Assembly: GCF_029277305.1 (NCBI RefSeq)
Contig: NZ_CP119526.1
Source of the DNA: Guptibacillus hwajinpoensis
Lineage (GTDB): Bacteria; Bacillota; Bacilli; Bacillales; Guptibacillaceae
Length of the DNA: 64,000 bases
Reading direction: 5' to 3' (one strand)
The notes beneath the pieces are model-generated. The model was not told where the DNA came from. It did no database searches and was given only the letters and a program-made list of their open reading frames with translations. Below, piece after piece: positions 1 through 9,170 of this stretch; the stretch's first letter is position 1, and each line of letters begins with the position of its first letter. A program made the position numbers and the translations under genes.

Positions 1-1176
1 TTAGTACTGAACAGCGTTCGCTGCGTTCACACGTCCGTTTTGGAAAAGTGCTCCCGTTCCAGTAATGTAATCTGCCGTTTCTTCAAGAGCTGTGCGAATC
101 TCAGAAGCGCTACGTCCTTGTGCAGCTAGAAGTCCTGCAACACCTGCAACAACTGGTGATGCCATAGAAGTACCGGACAAGTTGTCATAGCTATTCCCGG
201 GCATAGTGGAATAGACGCTAGATCCTGGCGCAGCAATATCAACCCACGTTCCGTAATTCGAATAGTATGCGATTGTGTCGTTCTGATCTGTTGCTGCTAC
301 AGCAATTGCATTAGAGTAGTAAGCAGGGTAGCTTGGCTTTGGTGAGCTTTCGTTACCAGCAGCTGCGACTACGACCGATCCTTTATTCCAAGCGTAGTTA
401 ACAGCATCTTTCAATGTTTGAGAACCAAGAATGCCTCCAAGGCTTAAGTTAATAACTTGAGCACCTTGATCTGCTGCATAACGAATGCCTTGTGCAACGT
501 CATCAAGTGAACCGCTACCACTTTCATCGAGAACACGGACTGCTAGAATGGAAGCGTTCGGTGATAGACCTGCGATTCCAATTCCGTTATTCGTGTTAGC
601 TGCTGCAATTCCGGATACGTGTGTACCATGGTAATGCTCATCCATTGGGTCATTGTCATTATCCGCGAAATCATAGCCTTTAACGACCTTGCCAGCAAGA
701 TCTGGGTGATTGTAATCAACACCTGTATCAATAACAGCAATCTTAATAGAGGAATTGCTCTGAGTTACATCCCAGGCTTGCTCAGCTTTTACTTTTTGAG
801 GAGCGTACTGTTTTGTTTTGTAGAAAGGGTCGTTAGGAACATGGTTCGCGTGAAACATAGAGTTCGGTTCTGCATACTCAACAGAGCTATTTTCTTCCAA
901 CACTTTAATAGCTTCAGTAACAGAACCATTCACTTTTACAACCATGAATTCATCTGTTGTTTCTATTACTTTTCCGCCATGCTTAGAAACAAGTTCTTTC
1001 GCGTATGTAGATTTGGTCGAGTCGTTAAAATGCACAATAAGTTCTTGTGGAGCAAGTTGTTGCTCGTTTGCATAGCTAGGTGCTTCTTTTCCTTCTAAAT
1101 TTGTAGCTGAAGCTGGTAAAGCCACTGACATGAGTAGAGTTGCGGATGTAGCAAATGCTGCGAGACGCTTAAACAT
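1..1176 (-). CDS. Secreted subtilisin-like serine protease (S8, thermitase-type)
   Basis: 391-residue preproenzyme of an extracellular peptidase. A signal peptide covers about residues 1-25 (ending near SASA), an I9-type propeptide about 43-108 (ending near YAEPN), then the S8 catalytic domain. The triad is visible: D150 in VIDTGVD, H183 in HYHGTHVSG, S337 in GTSMASP, with oxyanion N275 in AAAGN. The NDPFY...QAWD stretch at the start of the mature domain resembles thermitase rather than BPN'. The start is supported by GGAGTGA about 6 bases upstream. The gene is monocistronic, and its promoter region carries repeated 14-bp sites (1318-1351). The stop codon lies at the window edge, so the gene is complete. 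Confidence 0.95.
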   Translation of the reverse strand: MFKRLAAFATSATLLMSVALPASATNLEGKEAPSYANEQQLAPQELIVHFNDSTKSTYAKELVSKHGGKVIETTDEFMVVKVNGSVTEAIKVLEENSSVEYAEPNSMFHANHVPNDPFYKTKQYAPQKVKAEQAWDVTQSNSSIKIAVIDTGVDYNHPDLAGKVVKGYDFADNDNDPMDEHYHGTHVSGIAAANTNNGIGIAGLSPNASILAVRVLDESGSGSLDDVAQGIRYAADQGAQVINLSLGGILGSQTLKDAVNYAWNKGSVVVAAAGNESSPKPSYPAYYSNAIAVAATDQNDTIAYYSNYGTWVDIAAPGSSVYSTMPGNSYDNLSGTSMASPVVAGVAGLLAAQGRSASEIRTALEETADYITGTGALFQNGRVNAANAVQY

Positions 1177-1283
1177 TCTTCAATCACTCCTCAAGTGTAA
1201 TCCCGACGATGTTTTCTCTTCGGGTTAAGGAGAGGATTCAACAGCTTTCTACATTGTCCTTTACCATTTCCGACAAATAATCG

Positions 1284-1351
1284 AAATGAACTACTAAATT
1301 CGCTAGTGTAATTAAAAGTTTGTAGTTCAAAGTAACTGTTTGTAGTTCAAA
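1284..1351. promoter_or_regulatory. Repeated 14-bp sites upstream of the protease gene
   Basis: GTTTGTAGTTCAAA occurs twice as an exact direct repeat (1318-1331 and 1338-1351), period 20 bp. A related inverted copy (TGAACTACTAAA) lies at about 1286-1297. They sit 110-175 bp upstream of the protease start, where an activator or repressor would bind. The regulator is unknown. The rest of 1177-1460 shows nothing else I can assign. Confidence 0.45.
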
Positions 1352-1468
1352 TGATCTAGCTTTTTTATAGTCACTATTCAAAGGTGATAGGAGGGGAAAT
1401 CAACCACTTTATAGCATCGAAACATAAGGCATTCTTTGGAAGAGAAAATCAGTGATTTCAGAAAAGTG

Positions 1469-1787
1469 TTTACATTTATTACGTCGTTCTGGTAATCTAT
1501 AACAAATTAAACGCAATGAAGAGAAGAGTAGATTACATGATTCTATACAGAGAGCTCTGTTAGCTGAAAAGGAGCAAGAATAGTGTAATCGAAACAAGCC
1601 TCCGAGCTGTACATTGGAGCCGAATGTGGTGATGGTGTAACGGGTGCTCCCGTTATAGAGCTTAGGGTATAAGCAGTTCATGCCGTACCCGATAAGAGTG
1701 ATGTGGCGACACATGACTAAACTGGGGTGGCACCGCGATAAGTAATCTCGCCCCCAGGACTATACGTCCTGGGGGTGAGATTTTTTT
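1469..1787 (+). promoter_or_regulatory. T-box riboswitch leader with terminator, upstream of MFS gene
   Basis: A tRNA-sensing leader. The T-box core GGGGTGGCACCGCG is at 1724-1737, followed by a strong terminator hairpin (AATCTCGCCCCCAGGAC pairs with its complement, 1744-1781) and a T run (1781-1787). Stem I is recognisable: AGTA (1527-1530) then GATTAC (1531-1536) pairing with GTAATC (1585-1590), ATTCT/AGAAT (1540-1544/1577-1581), and the conserved AGAGAGC element (1549-1555). The specifier lies in or near 1591-1603 (GAAACAAGCC...), but I cannot fix the codon register. A possible promoter is TTTACA (1469) with TAATCT (1493). Uncharged tRNA would cause read-through into the transporter. Confidence 0.88.
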
Positions 1788-1829
1788 AGTTGGTTAGACC
1801 ATACTTATCGCGATTGGAGTGAGCTAGTT

Positions 1830-3068
1830 ATGAAAAAGGTAACGAGAAATCTATTCATTCTTTTATGTGGGATCGGAATTTCGAATGTTGGGAGCTGGAT
1901 TTACCACATTGCCCTTAATTTAATTATACTTGATCGAACAGGGTCAGCGCTTGCGGTGATAGGGCTGTATTTACTTAAACCTCTCGCGATTCTTTTTACG
2001 AATGGATGGTCAGGATCGTTAATTGATCGTATGAACAAAAGAAGATTAATGATAGGGCTCACGATCTTTGAAGCGGGTGTCATTACCTGTCTTCCTTTTA
2101 TAGGATCGCTCTGGATCCTATATGGTTTCGTTCTCGTTATTAATATGGCAAGCTCGGTGTTTCATCCCACTTCAATGACGTATATCACGAAGTTGATTTC
2201 TAGAAACGAGCGTAAACGATTTAATGCAGTACGAAGTTTAGTCGATTCTGGAGCTTTTGTTATTGGACCAGCAATTGCGGGGTTATTGTTTATGATCGGA
2301 ACGCCTATCGACGCTATTTTCATCAATGCAGCTGCTGTTCTAGTAGCAGGAGGACTCTTTTACTTATTACCAGATGTAGAGAGAGGTAAAATGACAACAA
2401 GAGCTTCTGGCAATTTTTCACTAGCAACACTACAAGAAGATTGGCGTGCTGTTTATCACTTTAGCCGCAGATCAAGCTATGTTATGATCATCTATTCTTT
2501 TTTCAGCGCAGTTACCGTGATGACTTGGGGAGTAGATTCGCTTGAAGCGGCATTTGCTAAAGAAGTCTTGTTGTTAACGAATACAGAATACGGCTTTCTC
2601 GTAAGTGTAGCGGGAGCGGGTATCCTACTCGGCGCCATCATCAATACGTTGGTCGCAAGAGTGCTATCCGATTCCTGGCTAATGGGAATGGGAGCTATGG
2701 TTCTAGCATGCGGGTACCTAGTGTTTACGTTATCTTCTAGTTTTACACTAGCTTCGATTGGATGCTTCGTTTTATCTTTTTCGCTTGCATTTATGAATAC
2801 AGGTTTTTACACGTTCTATCAAAACAATGTACCCGTTGACGTTATGGGGAGAATTGGGAGTTTATATAGCTTTGTTGAAGCACTTTTCACCATACTTGTT
2901 ATGCTAGCCTGCGGGGTACTTGCTGAGTTGATTTCCATCAGGTTTAGTGTTGTCACTGGATCGGTGGTCATGCTTTGTTTTGCTATTGGGTTGCTCATAT
3001 ATGAAAGTCTACCTTCAAAAAGAAAGACTTCTCAAAGCGATAGCGTGCTAGATTCACTGGATGTGTAA
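1830..3068 (+). CDS. MFS exporter (DHA3-like) under T-box control
   Basis: 412-residue membrane protein with about 12 hydrophobic segments. MFS motif A is visible near residues 61-73 (SGSLIDRMNKRRL). It resembles the DHA3/MFS_3 group annotated as macrolide or multidrug efflux, for which the true substrate is often unknown. GGAGTGAG precedes the ATG. The gene lies 43 bp downstream of the T-box terminator, so expression should follow starvation for one amino acid. That points to an amino-acid-related substrate or to response to an aminoacylation inhibitor (inference). It faces the next exporter gene convergently. Confidence 0.85.
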   Translation: MKKVTRNLFILLCGIGISNVGSWIYHIALNLIILDRTGSALAVIGLYLLKPLAILFTNGWSGSLIDRMNKRRLMIGLTIFEAGVITCLPFIGSLWILYGFVLVINMASSVFHPTSMTYITKLISRNERKRFNAVRSLVDSGAFVIGPAIAGLLFMIGTPIDAIFINAAAVLVAGGLFYLLPDVERGKMTTRASGNFSLATLQEDWRAVYHFSRRSSYVMIIYSFFSAVTVMTWGVDSLEAAFAKEVLLLTNTEYGFLVSVAGAGILLGAIINTLVARVLSDSWLMGMGAMVLACGYLVFTLSSSFTLASIGCFVLSFSLAFMNTGFYTFYQNNVPVDVMGRIGSLYSFVEALFTILVMLACGVLAELISIRFSVVTGSVVMLCFAIGLLIYESLPSKRKTSQSDSVLDSLDV

Positions 3069-3071
3069 CAA

Positions 3072-3102
3072 AAAACGCTCAGCGCAAGTTGGCTGAGCGT
3101 TA
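3072..3102 (-). terminator. Rho-independent terminator for the DHA2 exporter gene
   Basis: AACGCTCAGC (3074-3083) pairs with GCTGAGCGTT (3092-3101). On the minus strand it is followed by TTTTTTG, so it ends the leftward transcript. It lies between the stop codons of two convergent genes. Confidence 0.8.
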
Positions 3103-3112
3103 CTTCGGTAGG

Positions 3113-4564
3113 TTACATATTCACTGTTTTAGCAGTTTCTTCTTCCTCGACTTGCGGTATTTCTTTCGAAACATCTTCTTCACTAGGACCATTCTTTTTA
3201 ATGAAAAACGTCAGAATTAATCCAACAAAAGTTAGAGCAAGAATCACTAGGAAAGCAACATTTACACCATAAATATCTGGATTGGATATAGAAGATTCCT
3301 GTGCCGTTTGTGTTGTTGTTGTCATCACAGTAACTAGAATCGCCGTACCCACAGATGCCGCAACTTGGCGCATCGTATTATTCATCGCTGCCCCGTGCGG
3401 GATAAGGTGCCGAGGCATTTGGTTTAATCCAGCAGTTGTTACAGGCATCATCACCATCGACAAGCCAAACATTCGAATGGCATACATAATAGTTAAGAAC
3501 GTAATGGTTGTTGCTGTACCAAGGAATGAGAAACCAAGCGTCGCTGCTGTTACAATCGTTAACCCAACGATCGCAAGCATGCGTGCACCGAATTTATCAA
3601 ATATGCGTCCAGTAAGAGGAGACATGAAAGCAACTATGACTGCACCCGGTAATAGAACTAATCCTGATTCAAAAGCAGTGAAATCTCTCATGTTCTGCAT
3701 ATAAAGTGGAATCAGCGTCTCTGCACCAATTAATCCAAGAAACATAATCATACCGATAATGGTCGTAATCGTAAAAATCTTGTCTTTGAATACTCTAAAT
3801 TCAAGCATAGGATGCGACATTTTAAGCTGTCTTAAGATAAAGGTGGTGAGTGCAATTATTCCGATGAGAAGTACAACGATCGTTCTTGCACTGTCCCATC
3901 CATAGTTCCCAGCACTTGTAAATGCATAAAGTAAACCGCCGAACCCAATTGATGAAAGAATGATCGAGATTGGATCGACTTTCGGATACGTAAGTTCTGT
4001 TACGTTTCTCATAACAAAGCGAGCAATGATGAGAATGAGTAGTGCTAGCGGTAGAATAGCCCAGAAAAGCAAACGCCAAGAATAGTTCGCTGTAATCCAA
4101 CCAGACAATGCAGGTCCAATGGCTGGCGCGAAAGAGATTACTAGACCAATGTAGCCCATCGCTGTACCGCGTTTGTTAACTGGGAATATCATCAGAAACA
4201 CGGTTTGCATTAGTGGGAGCATAACTCCAGCTCCAGCAGATTGAATGACTCTACCCATAAGCAAGACGCCAAAGTTAGGAGCAAGCCCACCAACAATCGT
4301 TCCAACTGCAAAGATTCCCATCGCCGACATGAATAACTGTCGAGATGTAAATCGTTCAAGTAAGAACGCACTAATTGGAATCATAATTCCGTTTACGAGC
4401 ATAAATACGGTTGTCAGCCACTGAGCCGTGTTAGCTGTAATGTTCATTTCCTCCATAATAGGCGGGATCGCTGTAATCATAAGGGTTTGATTCAAAATCG
4501 TAATAAAGGACCCAGCCAGCAATAACGCGGCTATGAGAACTTTATTATAAGGTTGAGTTGCCAA
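3113..4564 (-). CDS. DHA2-family MFS multidrug exporter
   Basis: About 483 residues with roughly 14 membrane segments, the pattern of the EmrB/QacA/LmrB drug:proton antiporters. Antiporter motif C is visible as GLVISFAPAIGPALSGWI near residue 145. The longest reading starts at ATG 4582, but that start would contain the ribosome binding site AGGAGGG (4577-4571). TTG at 4564, 6 bases downstream, is the better start. The C-terminal tail is acidic (SEEDVSKEIPQVEEEE). Monocistronic; the substrate cannot be read from sequence. Confidence 0.9.
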   Translation of the reverse strand: MATQPYNKVLIAALLLAGSFITILNQTLMITAIPPIMEEMNITANTAQWLTTVFMLVNGIMIPISAFLLERFTSRQLFMSAMGIFAVGTIVGGLAPNFGVLLMGRVIQSAGAGVMLPLMQTVFLMIFPVNKRGTAMGYIGLVISFAPAIGPALSGWITANYSWRLLFWAILPLALLILIIARFVMRNVTELTYPKVDPISIILSSIGFGGLLYAFTSAGNYGWDSARTIVVLLIGIIALTTFILRQLKMSHPMLEFRVFKDKIFTITTIIGMIMFLGLIGAETLIPLYMQNMRDFTAFESGLVLLPGAVIVAFMSPLTGRIFDKFGARMLAIVGLTIVTAATLGFSFLGTATTITFLTIMYAIRMFGLSMVMMPVTTAGLNQMPRHLIPHGAAMNNTMRQVAASVGTAILVTVMTTTTQTAQESSISNPDIYGVNVAFLVILALTFVGLILTFFIKKNGPSEEDVSKEIPQVEEEETAKTVNM

Positions 4565-4746
4565 CTTCAACCCTCCTCTCATTTTTTTGATTTTTATAGA
4601 AAGCTAATGTGCTAAAGTTCAATTTCAACAATCAATTATCAAATTATACTCCTAAACGACTCAGCTTACAAACCTATTGTTTCAGGGCTAAATCCCCGGA
4701 ATGAGGTGAGAAAATGTTGCTTTGTCAGTGATTAGACTTATTCTAG

Positions 4747-4838
4747 TTAGCTAATAAAAGAAGAAATTGGCTAATATATTTCGAATTTGGACAATACATT
4801 TCCGTTTTGGCTAATAAAACAAAAAAGTGGACAATAAA
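4747..4838. repeat. Five-unit degenerate array with exact 20-bp period
   Basis: The octamers AGCTAATA, GGCTAATA, GGACAATA, GGCTAATA and GGACAATA begin at 4749, 4769, 4789, 4809 and 4829, exactly 20 bp apart, alternating between CTAATA and ACAATA forms. Spacer bases are AT-rich and poorly conserved. The array fills the space between a leftward exporter gene and a rightward GrpB-family gene. The rest of 4565-4897 shows no gene. Confidence 0.75.
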
Positions 4839-4897
4839 CCATACTAGAGAGGTGCAGGACTGCCAGATATAGAAGTTTATCCGGAGGGAACAAGTTG

Positions 4898-5440
4898 ATG
4901 AAGGTAGGTGAGGTGAAAGAAATGAGAAAAGTCGAGGTTCACGAGTATAAAGAAGTATGGTTAGAAATGTTTCAGCTAGAAGCACAGAAATTGGAGCGTG
5001 TTTTTGGAGATAATGTGATTGAGATTCATCATATCGGCAGTACATCAATTAGTGGAATGAAGGCAAAGCCAATCATTGATCTCATGCCTGTTGTGAAGAA
5101 TTTAGCTCTTATTGATTCGAAAAATGAGCAGATGAAAGAAATAGGATATGAAGGAAAAGGTGAAAACGGGATCAAAGAACGGCGCTACTTCCAAAAAGGT
5201 GGGGATAACCGCTCGCATCACGTTCATGTATTCGAAAGCGGAAGTCAAGACATCGATCGTCATCTAGCGTTTCGAGACTATTTAAGCGAGCATCGGATAG
5301 ATCATCAACGCTATAGTGAGAAGAAAGAGGAGCTAGCGAGTAAGTATCCTTTTGATATGGAGTCTTATATTAATGGCAAAGATTCCTTAGTTAAAGAGAT
5401 TGAAGCGAAAGCGTTGGAATGGTATCAGAACAGAGGATAA
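4898..5440 (+). CDS. GrpB family protein (UPF0157, nucleotidyltransferase-fold)
   Basis: About 180 residues. The IHHIGSTSISGMKAKPIIDLMP segment (GS motif followed by a conserved ID) and the later HHVHVFE stretch are typical of GrpB/UPF0157 proteins, which belong to the nucleotidyltransferase superfamily and have no settled reaction. Three starts are possible: TTG 4895, ATG 4898 (after GGAGGG at 4883) and ATG 4922, which is preceded by GAGGTGA with 5-base spacing and matches the usual family N-terminus (MRKVEVHEY). The gene stands alone and ends in a shared terminator. Confidence 0.88.
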   Translation: MKVGEVKEMRKVEVHEYKEVWLEMFQLEAQKLERVFGDNVIEIHHIGSTSISGMKAKPIIDLMPVVKNLALIDSKNEQMKEIGYEGKGENGIKERRYFQKGGDNRSHHVHVFESGSQDIDRHLAFRDYLSEHRIDHQRYSEKKEELASKYPFDMESYINGKDSLVKEIEAKALEWYQNRG

Positions 5441-5441
5441 G

Positions 5442-5486
5442 GCAACAGAAATCCAGGCCTGATGAGCCTGGATTTCTGTTTTTATT
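5442..5486. terminator. Bidirectional terminator between GrpB and lipase genes
   Basis: AACAGAAATCCAGGC (5444-5458) pairs perfectly with GCCTGGATTTCTGTT (5466-5480), followed by TTTTATTT on the plus strand. It serves two convergent genes. Confidence 0.85.
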
Positions 5487-6997
5487 TATGGCTTATACAT
5501 TTTTCCATTTTGATCGACGTAGATCGTATAAAGAATGGTTCGCTCGAACTGTTCGCCTTTTTTTGTATCTCCTTTTACATCAAGCATAATGTGATAAACG
5601 CCTTCACCTGCATCTTTGATTGGAAATGATTCGAGAGAGTTGAATTTCTTTTGGGAGATCTTCTTTTGTTTTGTTTTCCCATTCTTGCTATATTGGATAA
5701 CAATATCGCCGCTAATGGACTTACGATCAACTTTTGTTGGATTAACTTGAAGCTTTACCTCTTTTTTAGAGCTTGCTTCAATGGTGAGATCGGCATTTAG
5801 TTCACTTTCATATACTACTTGCATCAGGTAACTTTCTTTCTTAGGCTGTTTCACCTTTACTTTCCAAGTTCCAGCAGCGGGTGATGTGACGCTCATTTGA
5901 TGGTGAATTGCGCCTTGAAACATGCCGGTATCGTATGTTTTTGTCATATTTGTATACGTTTGATGGTTAGGTCCTTCAAGCGTAATGACCGAATCGCTAT
6001 TCTGACTCATCCAATCGAATGCAATACTTTTCGTGTTTTCTTCAACCTCGAACGTTTCAACTTTCTTACCAGTAAATTTTCCGCCCCGAACAACGACATT
6101 TGCTTCTTGGTCGTCCTCTGCAATGATAGAAGGTTGAAGTGATGTGAATGCAGCGACATTCTTTGTTAAATAAGGCTGGAATAAATTGAAGGTGGTGCTT
6201 CCGTTTTTAATCGTAAAGTGATCCCATTTTCCGATGCGAACCTCATTTCCATAAGGAAGCCTTGAGCTCGTGACAGTTACAGCGCCATCGTTCGAACCGT
6301 ATTGTCTAAGATACAGCCCACCCCAATATAATGAGCCACCGAAGTTACCCCAACTCGTTCCACCAAACGTATAGTACGGTGTAAGTAAGGAATTTGGGTT
6401 GGAATCAGTAATTGAGCGAAAATAACTCATGTAACCGGTTTGAAGGGAGTATGTTGCATCATTTCGATTGCCGATAATTGCAGCAAGCCACCCCGCCCAA
6501 TTGCTATAAGCTAGATCCGCTAGCTGTGAACCGTGGTGTGGAGTAGAAAGGGTAATGACTTTCTCAACATACTTCCCGGCATTGGAATGAACGAGAGCAG
6601 CTTGAGCATCCACGCCGCCCTTGCTATGGGTTACCAGAATCATTTTCTTACCAAAATACGTATACATTTCAGAAAGCTTACTAGCAAGGAGCTGGCCGTT
6701 GTCCCACATGTTTTTCGTAGGATAGAGGTTAATGAATGCTGTTTGGTAGTTCTCGTTGTAGGTGATTTCATCCATGTCGTTCTGATCAATCCAGATATTT
6801 GAGGAACTGTTTAATCCATGAACAAATACAATTGGCAATGAACCAGGTTTAACAGTTGCAGGCTGGTCACCTATATACCATTCACCTGGGGTGCCTGTAG
6901 CATCCCCTTTGCCTAGGATTCCTGCATGAACTTCATTGGCGAGTAACGGCGTACATAAGAGAACCAAAACGAGCATAAACATCAACCATTTTTTCAT
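5486..6997 (-). CDS. Secreted alpha/beta-hydrolase lipase/esterase
   Basis: 503 residues from ATG 6997, which has GGGAGGG just upstream; a longer reading to 7066 lacks a site. A signal peptide spans about residues 1-25 (MKKWLMFM...EVHA). The oxyanion motif VFVHGLN lies at 57-63 and the nucleophile S125 in VTHSKGG. STPHHGSQLAD (151-161) is typical of bacterial triacylglycerol lipases and PGAP1-like hydrolases. Roughly residues 310-503 form a separate beta-rich C-terminal region of unknown role. The product probably hydrolyses lipid esters outside the cell. Monocistronic. Confidence 0.85.
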   Translation of the reverse strand: MKKWLMFMLVLVLLCTPLLANEVHAGILGKGDATGTPGEWYIGDQPATVKPGSLPIVFVHGLNSSSNIWIDQNDMDEITYNENYQTAFINLYPTKNMWDNGQLLASKLSEMYTYFGKKMILVTHSKGGVDAQAALVHSNAGKYVEKVITLSTPHHGSQLADLAYSNWAGWLAAIIGNRNDATYSLQTGYMSYFRSITDSNPNSLLTPYYTFGGTSWGNFGGSLYWGGLYLRQYGSNDGAVTVTSSRLPYGNEVRIGKWDHFTIKNGSTTFNLFQPYLTKNVAAFTSLQPSIIAEDDQEANVVVRGGKFTGKKVETFEVEENTKSIAFDWMSQNSDSVITLEGPNHQTYTNMTKTYDTGMFQGAIHHQMSVTSPAAGTWKVKVKQPKKESYLMQVVYESELNADLTIEASSKKEVKLQVNPTKVDRKSISGDIVIQYSKNGKTKQKKISQKKFNSLESFPIKDAGEGVYHIMLDVKGDTKKGEQFERTILYTIYVDQNGKMYKP

Positions 6998-7373
6998 AGA
7001 ACCCTCCCGTAGTTTTGATACATGTCTTGTCACCATAACTATAAGAAGGTTCTGAATGTTAAACAAGGAACTATTTAGCTATATTTCCCAATTAGTGAAT
7101 AGGTACAAAGCAACGATCTAACTGTCGTTTCGACAGAATATCATGCTAGTAAAGGATAGTGGAAATAGATACATGAGCAAAAGGGTCTGGTATGAATGAT
7201 ATGAAATGGTAAGAAGGAATAGGTTTTAAAAACGAAAGAAGGCTGGGTTTATATGCTAACGTGTTTAAAAGGCTATATGAAACATGGTGTTAATTTAAGA
7301 GCATCAATAATAAAATAGTCCTGAATTCCATAAAAAACGCATTGAACCTACTATAGGTCAATGCGTTTTTCTT
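6998..7373. other. Intergenic region 6998-7373
   Basis: 376 bp between two leftward genes. It must hold the lipase promoter near its left end. At 7335-7371 a hairpin (AAAACGCATTGA pairing with TCAATGCGTTTT) acts as terminator for the sulfatase gene. I see no open frame with a ribosome binding site and no other structure. Confidence 0.6.
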
Positions 7374-9170
7374 TCATTCCTCTAATGCATTTTTCTCAAT
7401 GATACGATCAGATAATTGAAGCTGATCTGAAATTTCTTCTACGTGTTTTTCGCATTCTTCAATAGGAACTTCTTTTTCTGTGGAAACAGAATAGCACGTT
7501 CCTTCATCTATATCCTTCGTTAAATCAGGCTTATAATAAAGGTCTTGATAGCGGAAGGATCCGTCGCGAAAGCCTGTCAAATTCGGTTTTTCATTAAGCA
7601 ATGAATCACCCATCATGTATGGTGGTTCTGTTCCTAGAATATCAAGAATCGTTGGGGCAATATCAATTTGACCGCCACTCTCGTTGATCACTTCTCCTTG
7701 TTCTGAGTTAGGACGCTTAATAAAGAGTGGAACTTGCCGATCTAGTTCAAAATAGTCTACTGGACTTTCAGCATTCACTTTGTTTGCCATTTCTCCGCCA
7801 GGTTTCGTGAGACCACTATCATGATCTCCATAGAAAATAACGAGAGAATCGTCCCACATGTTTTTCTGTTTCAATTCCTTAATCATCAGCCCTACGGCCT
7901 GATCGACATAATGTGCCGTTTGGTAATAGCTTTTTAAAAGGGAGTTATCATAGCCGGTTAAATCTAGTTGGGCTTGATCTTTAGGTATTTCGTAAGGCGT
8001 GTGACTTGTAAGAGCAACCATGAATGCAAAGAAAGGTTCATCCAGTTCTTCCATATGTTTAATGGATTCAGTGAAAAAGCGCTTATCATTTAATGCCATT
8101 CCGATTTTCTCTCCATTTGGATAATCTTGATCGCTGAAAAAGTGATCGTAACCTAAATTTTCATAGCTTCGATCCCTGTTCCAAAAACCTTTTTCAAAAG
8201 CATGCATCGCTGCTGTTTCATACCCAGCATTTTGAAGAAGCTCTGGTAACGCGGCAAATTCATTCGTAGGGTAGCGTGTATATACAGAACCTGACTTCAA
8301 AGGATAGAGAGACGTATTCGTAATGAATTCGGCATCAGACGTTCTGCCTTCATGTGTTTGATGATAAAACGATGGGAAATAGAGCGACTCTTCCTTTAGT
8401 CCGTTCAGGTTTGGTGTTAGTACCTGGTCGTTTATTTCCTTATCGATCAATGAATCCTGAAACGATTCGAGTTGAACAAGGATAATATTTGGTGCGTTTG
8501 CAATCTCAAGATTCTTATTCATAGGTTGATTGTTTTTGACAGTTACGTTTACGTCAGTATCTTCATTTATCTGCTGCTTAACAAAAGTTAAAAGATCGGC
8601 TCCATGATAACCCCAGAAACCTAGATGATAATATTCGCGCATATCTGAAATGGATGAATTGACCAACCACTCCTCCTTGTCTACATAACTAGTGTAAAGA
8701 GGGGTAACAAATAGGACTATACCGGTAAAAAGAGTCACTCCTGCAAACAGCAATCTTCTCTTTTTGGTTGCTTTTTGTCCCTTCTTACGCAAGAAGTAGA
8801 AAACGAAGCTAAAGATAACAAGGTCTAAGAAGAAGACAAAGTCTTTCAATTGTATTAGCGTCATAAAACCGCCACCCACATCGCTCATCTGAAGCATTTG
8901 AGAAAGTAGGGAAACCGAGAGTAAGTCACTGAAATAGCGGTAGTACCACATATCCGATAATAGCAAGGTGCTATGTAAAAAGAGCAATGTAAACAAAACC
9001 CATCGCCTTTTTTTCATGGTAAGTAATAAAGTCCAACTAGAAAGAATTAAGATTCCAGCAAGGTTTACTAAGAAAATACTAAAATCAAAAGCTGTAGTTG
9101 TATAGAAGCTAAATAAGAATATCTTCAAAATGGAAAGTAATACATAAATCAAGTAATCGAGAATAACCAC
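7374..9170 (-). CDS. LTA synthase family sulfatase (LtaS/YfnI-like)
   Basis: 598 residues. About five N-terminal membrane helices (residues 1-160) are followed by an extracellular sulfatase-fold domain, the layout of lipoteichoic acid synthases, which transfer glycerol-phosphate from phosphatidylglycerol. Key residues are visible: E235 (VQLESFQ), catalytic T277 in HEGRTSDAEF, H390 in SHTPYE, and D449/H450 in YGDHDSG. Bacilli carry several paralogues (LtaS, YfnI, YqgS, YvgJ). Which one this is cannot be decided here. It is monocistronic with a terminator at 7335-7371. Confidence 0.9.
   Translation of the reverse strand: MVILDYLIYVLLSILKIFLFSFYTTTAFDFSIFLVNLAGILILSSWTLLLTMKKRRWVLFTLLFLHSTLLLSDMWYYRYFSDLLSVSLLSQMLQMSDVGGGFMTLIQLKDFVFFLDLVIFSFVFYFLRKKGQKATKKRRLLFAGVTLFTGIVLFVTPLYTSYVDKEEWLVNSSISDMREYYHLGFWGYHGADLLTFVKQQINEDTDVNVTVKNNQPMNKNLEIANAPNIILVQLESFQDSLIDKEINDQVLTPNLNGLKEESLYFPSFYHQTHEGRTSDAEFITNTSLYPLKSGSVYTRYPTNEFAALPELLQNAGYETAAMHAFEKGFWNRDRSYENLGYDHFFSDQDYPNGEKIGMALNDKRFFTESIKHMEELDEPFFAFMVALTSHTPYEIPKDQAQLDLTGYDNSLLKSYYQTAHYVDQAVGLMIKELKQKNMWDDSLVIFYGDHDSGLTKPGGEMANKVNAESPVDYFELDRQVPLFIKRPNSEQGEVINESGGQIDIAPTILDILGTEPPYMMGDSLLNEKPNLTGFRDGSFRYQDLYYKPDLTKDIDEGTCYSVSTEKEVPIEECEKHVEEISDQLQLSDRIIEKNALEE

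Noticed and set aside
619..1098. 159-codon open frame on the plus strand
   Set aside because: It is antisense to the subtilisin gene, which has all catalytic motifs. Its own protein is rich in Cys, Phe and Ile without pattern.
1591..1603. Assigning a specifier codon (ACA, CAA, AGC or GCC) to the T-box
   Set aside because: The register in GAAACAAGCCTCC cannot be fixed by eye. Each choice predicts a different amino acid.
4747..4838. CRISPR array
   Set aside because: Unit length of 20 with only 6-8 conserved bases and 12-base spacers does not fit any CRISPR type, and no cas gene is in the window.
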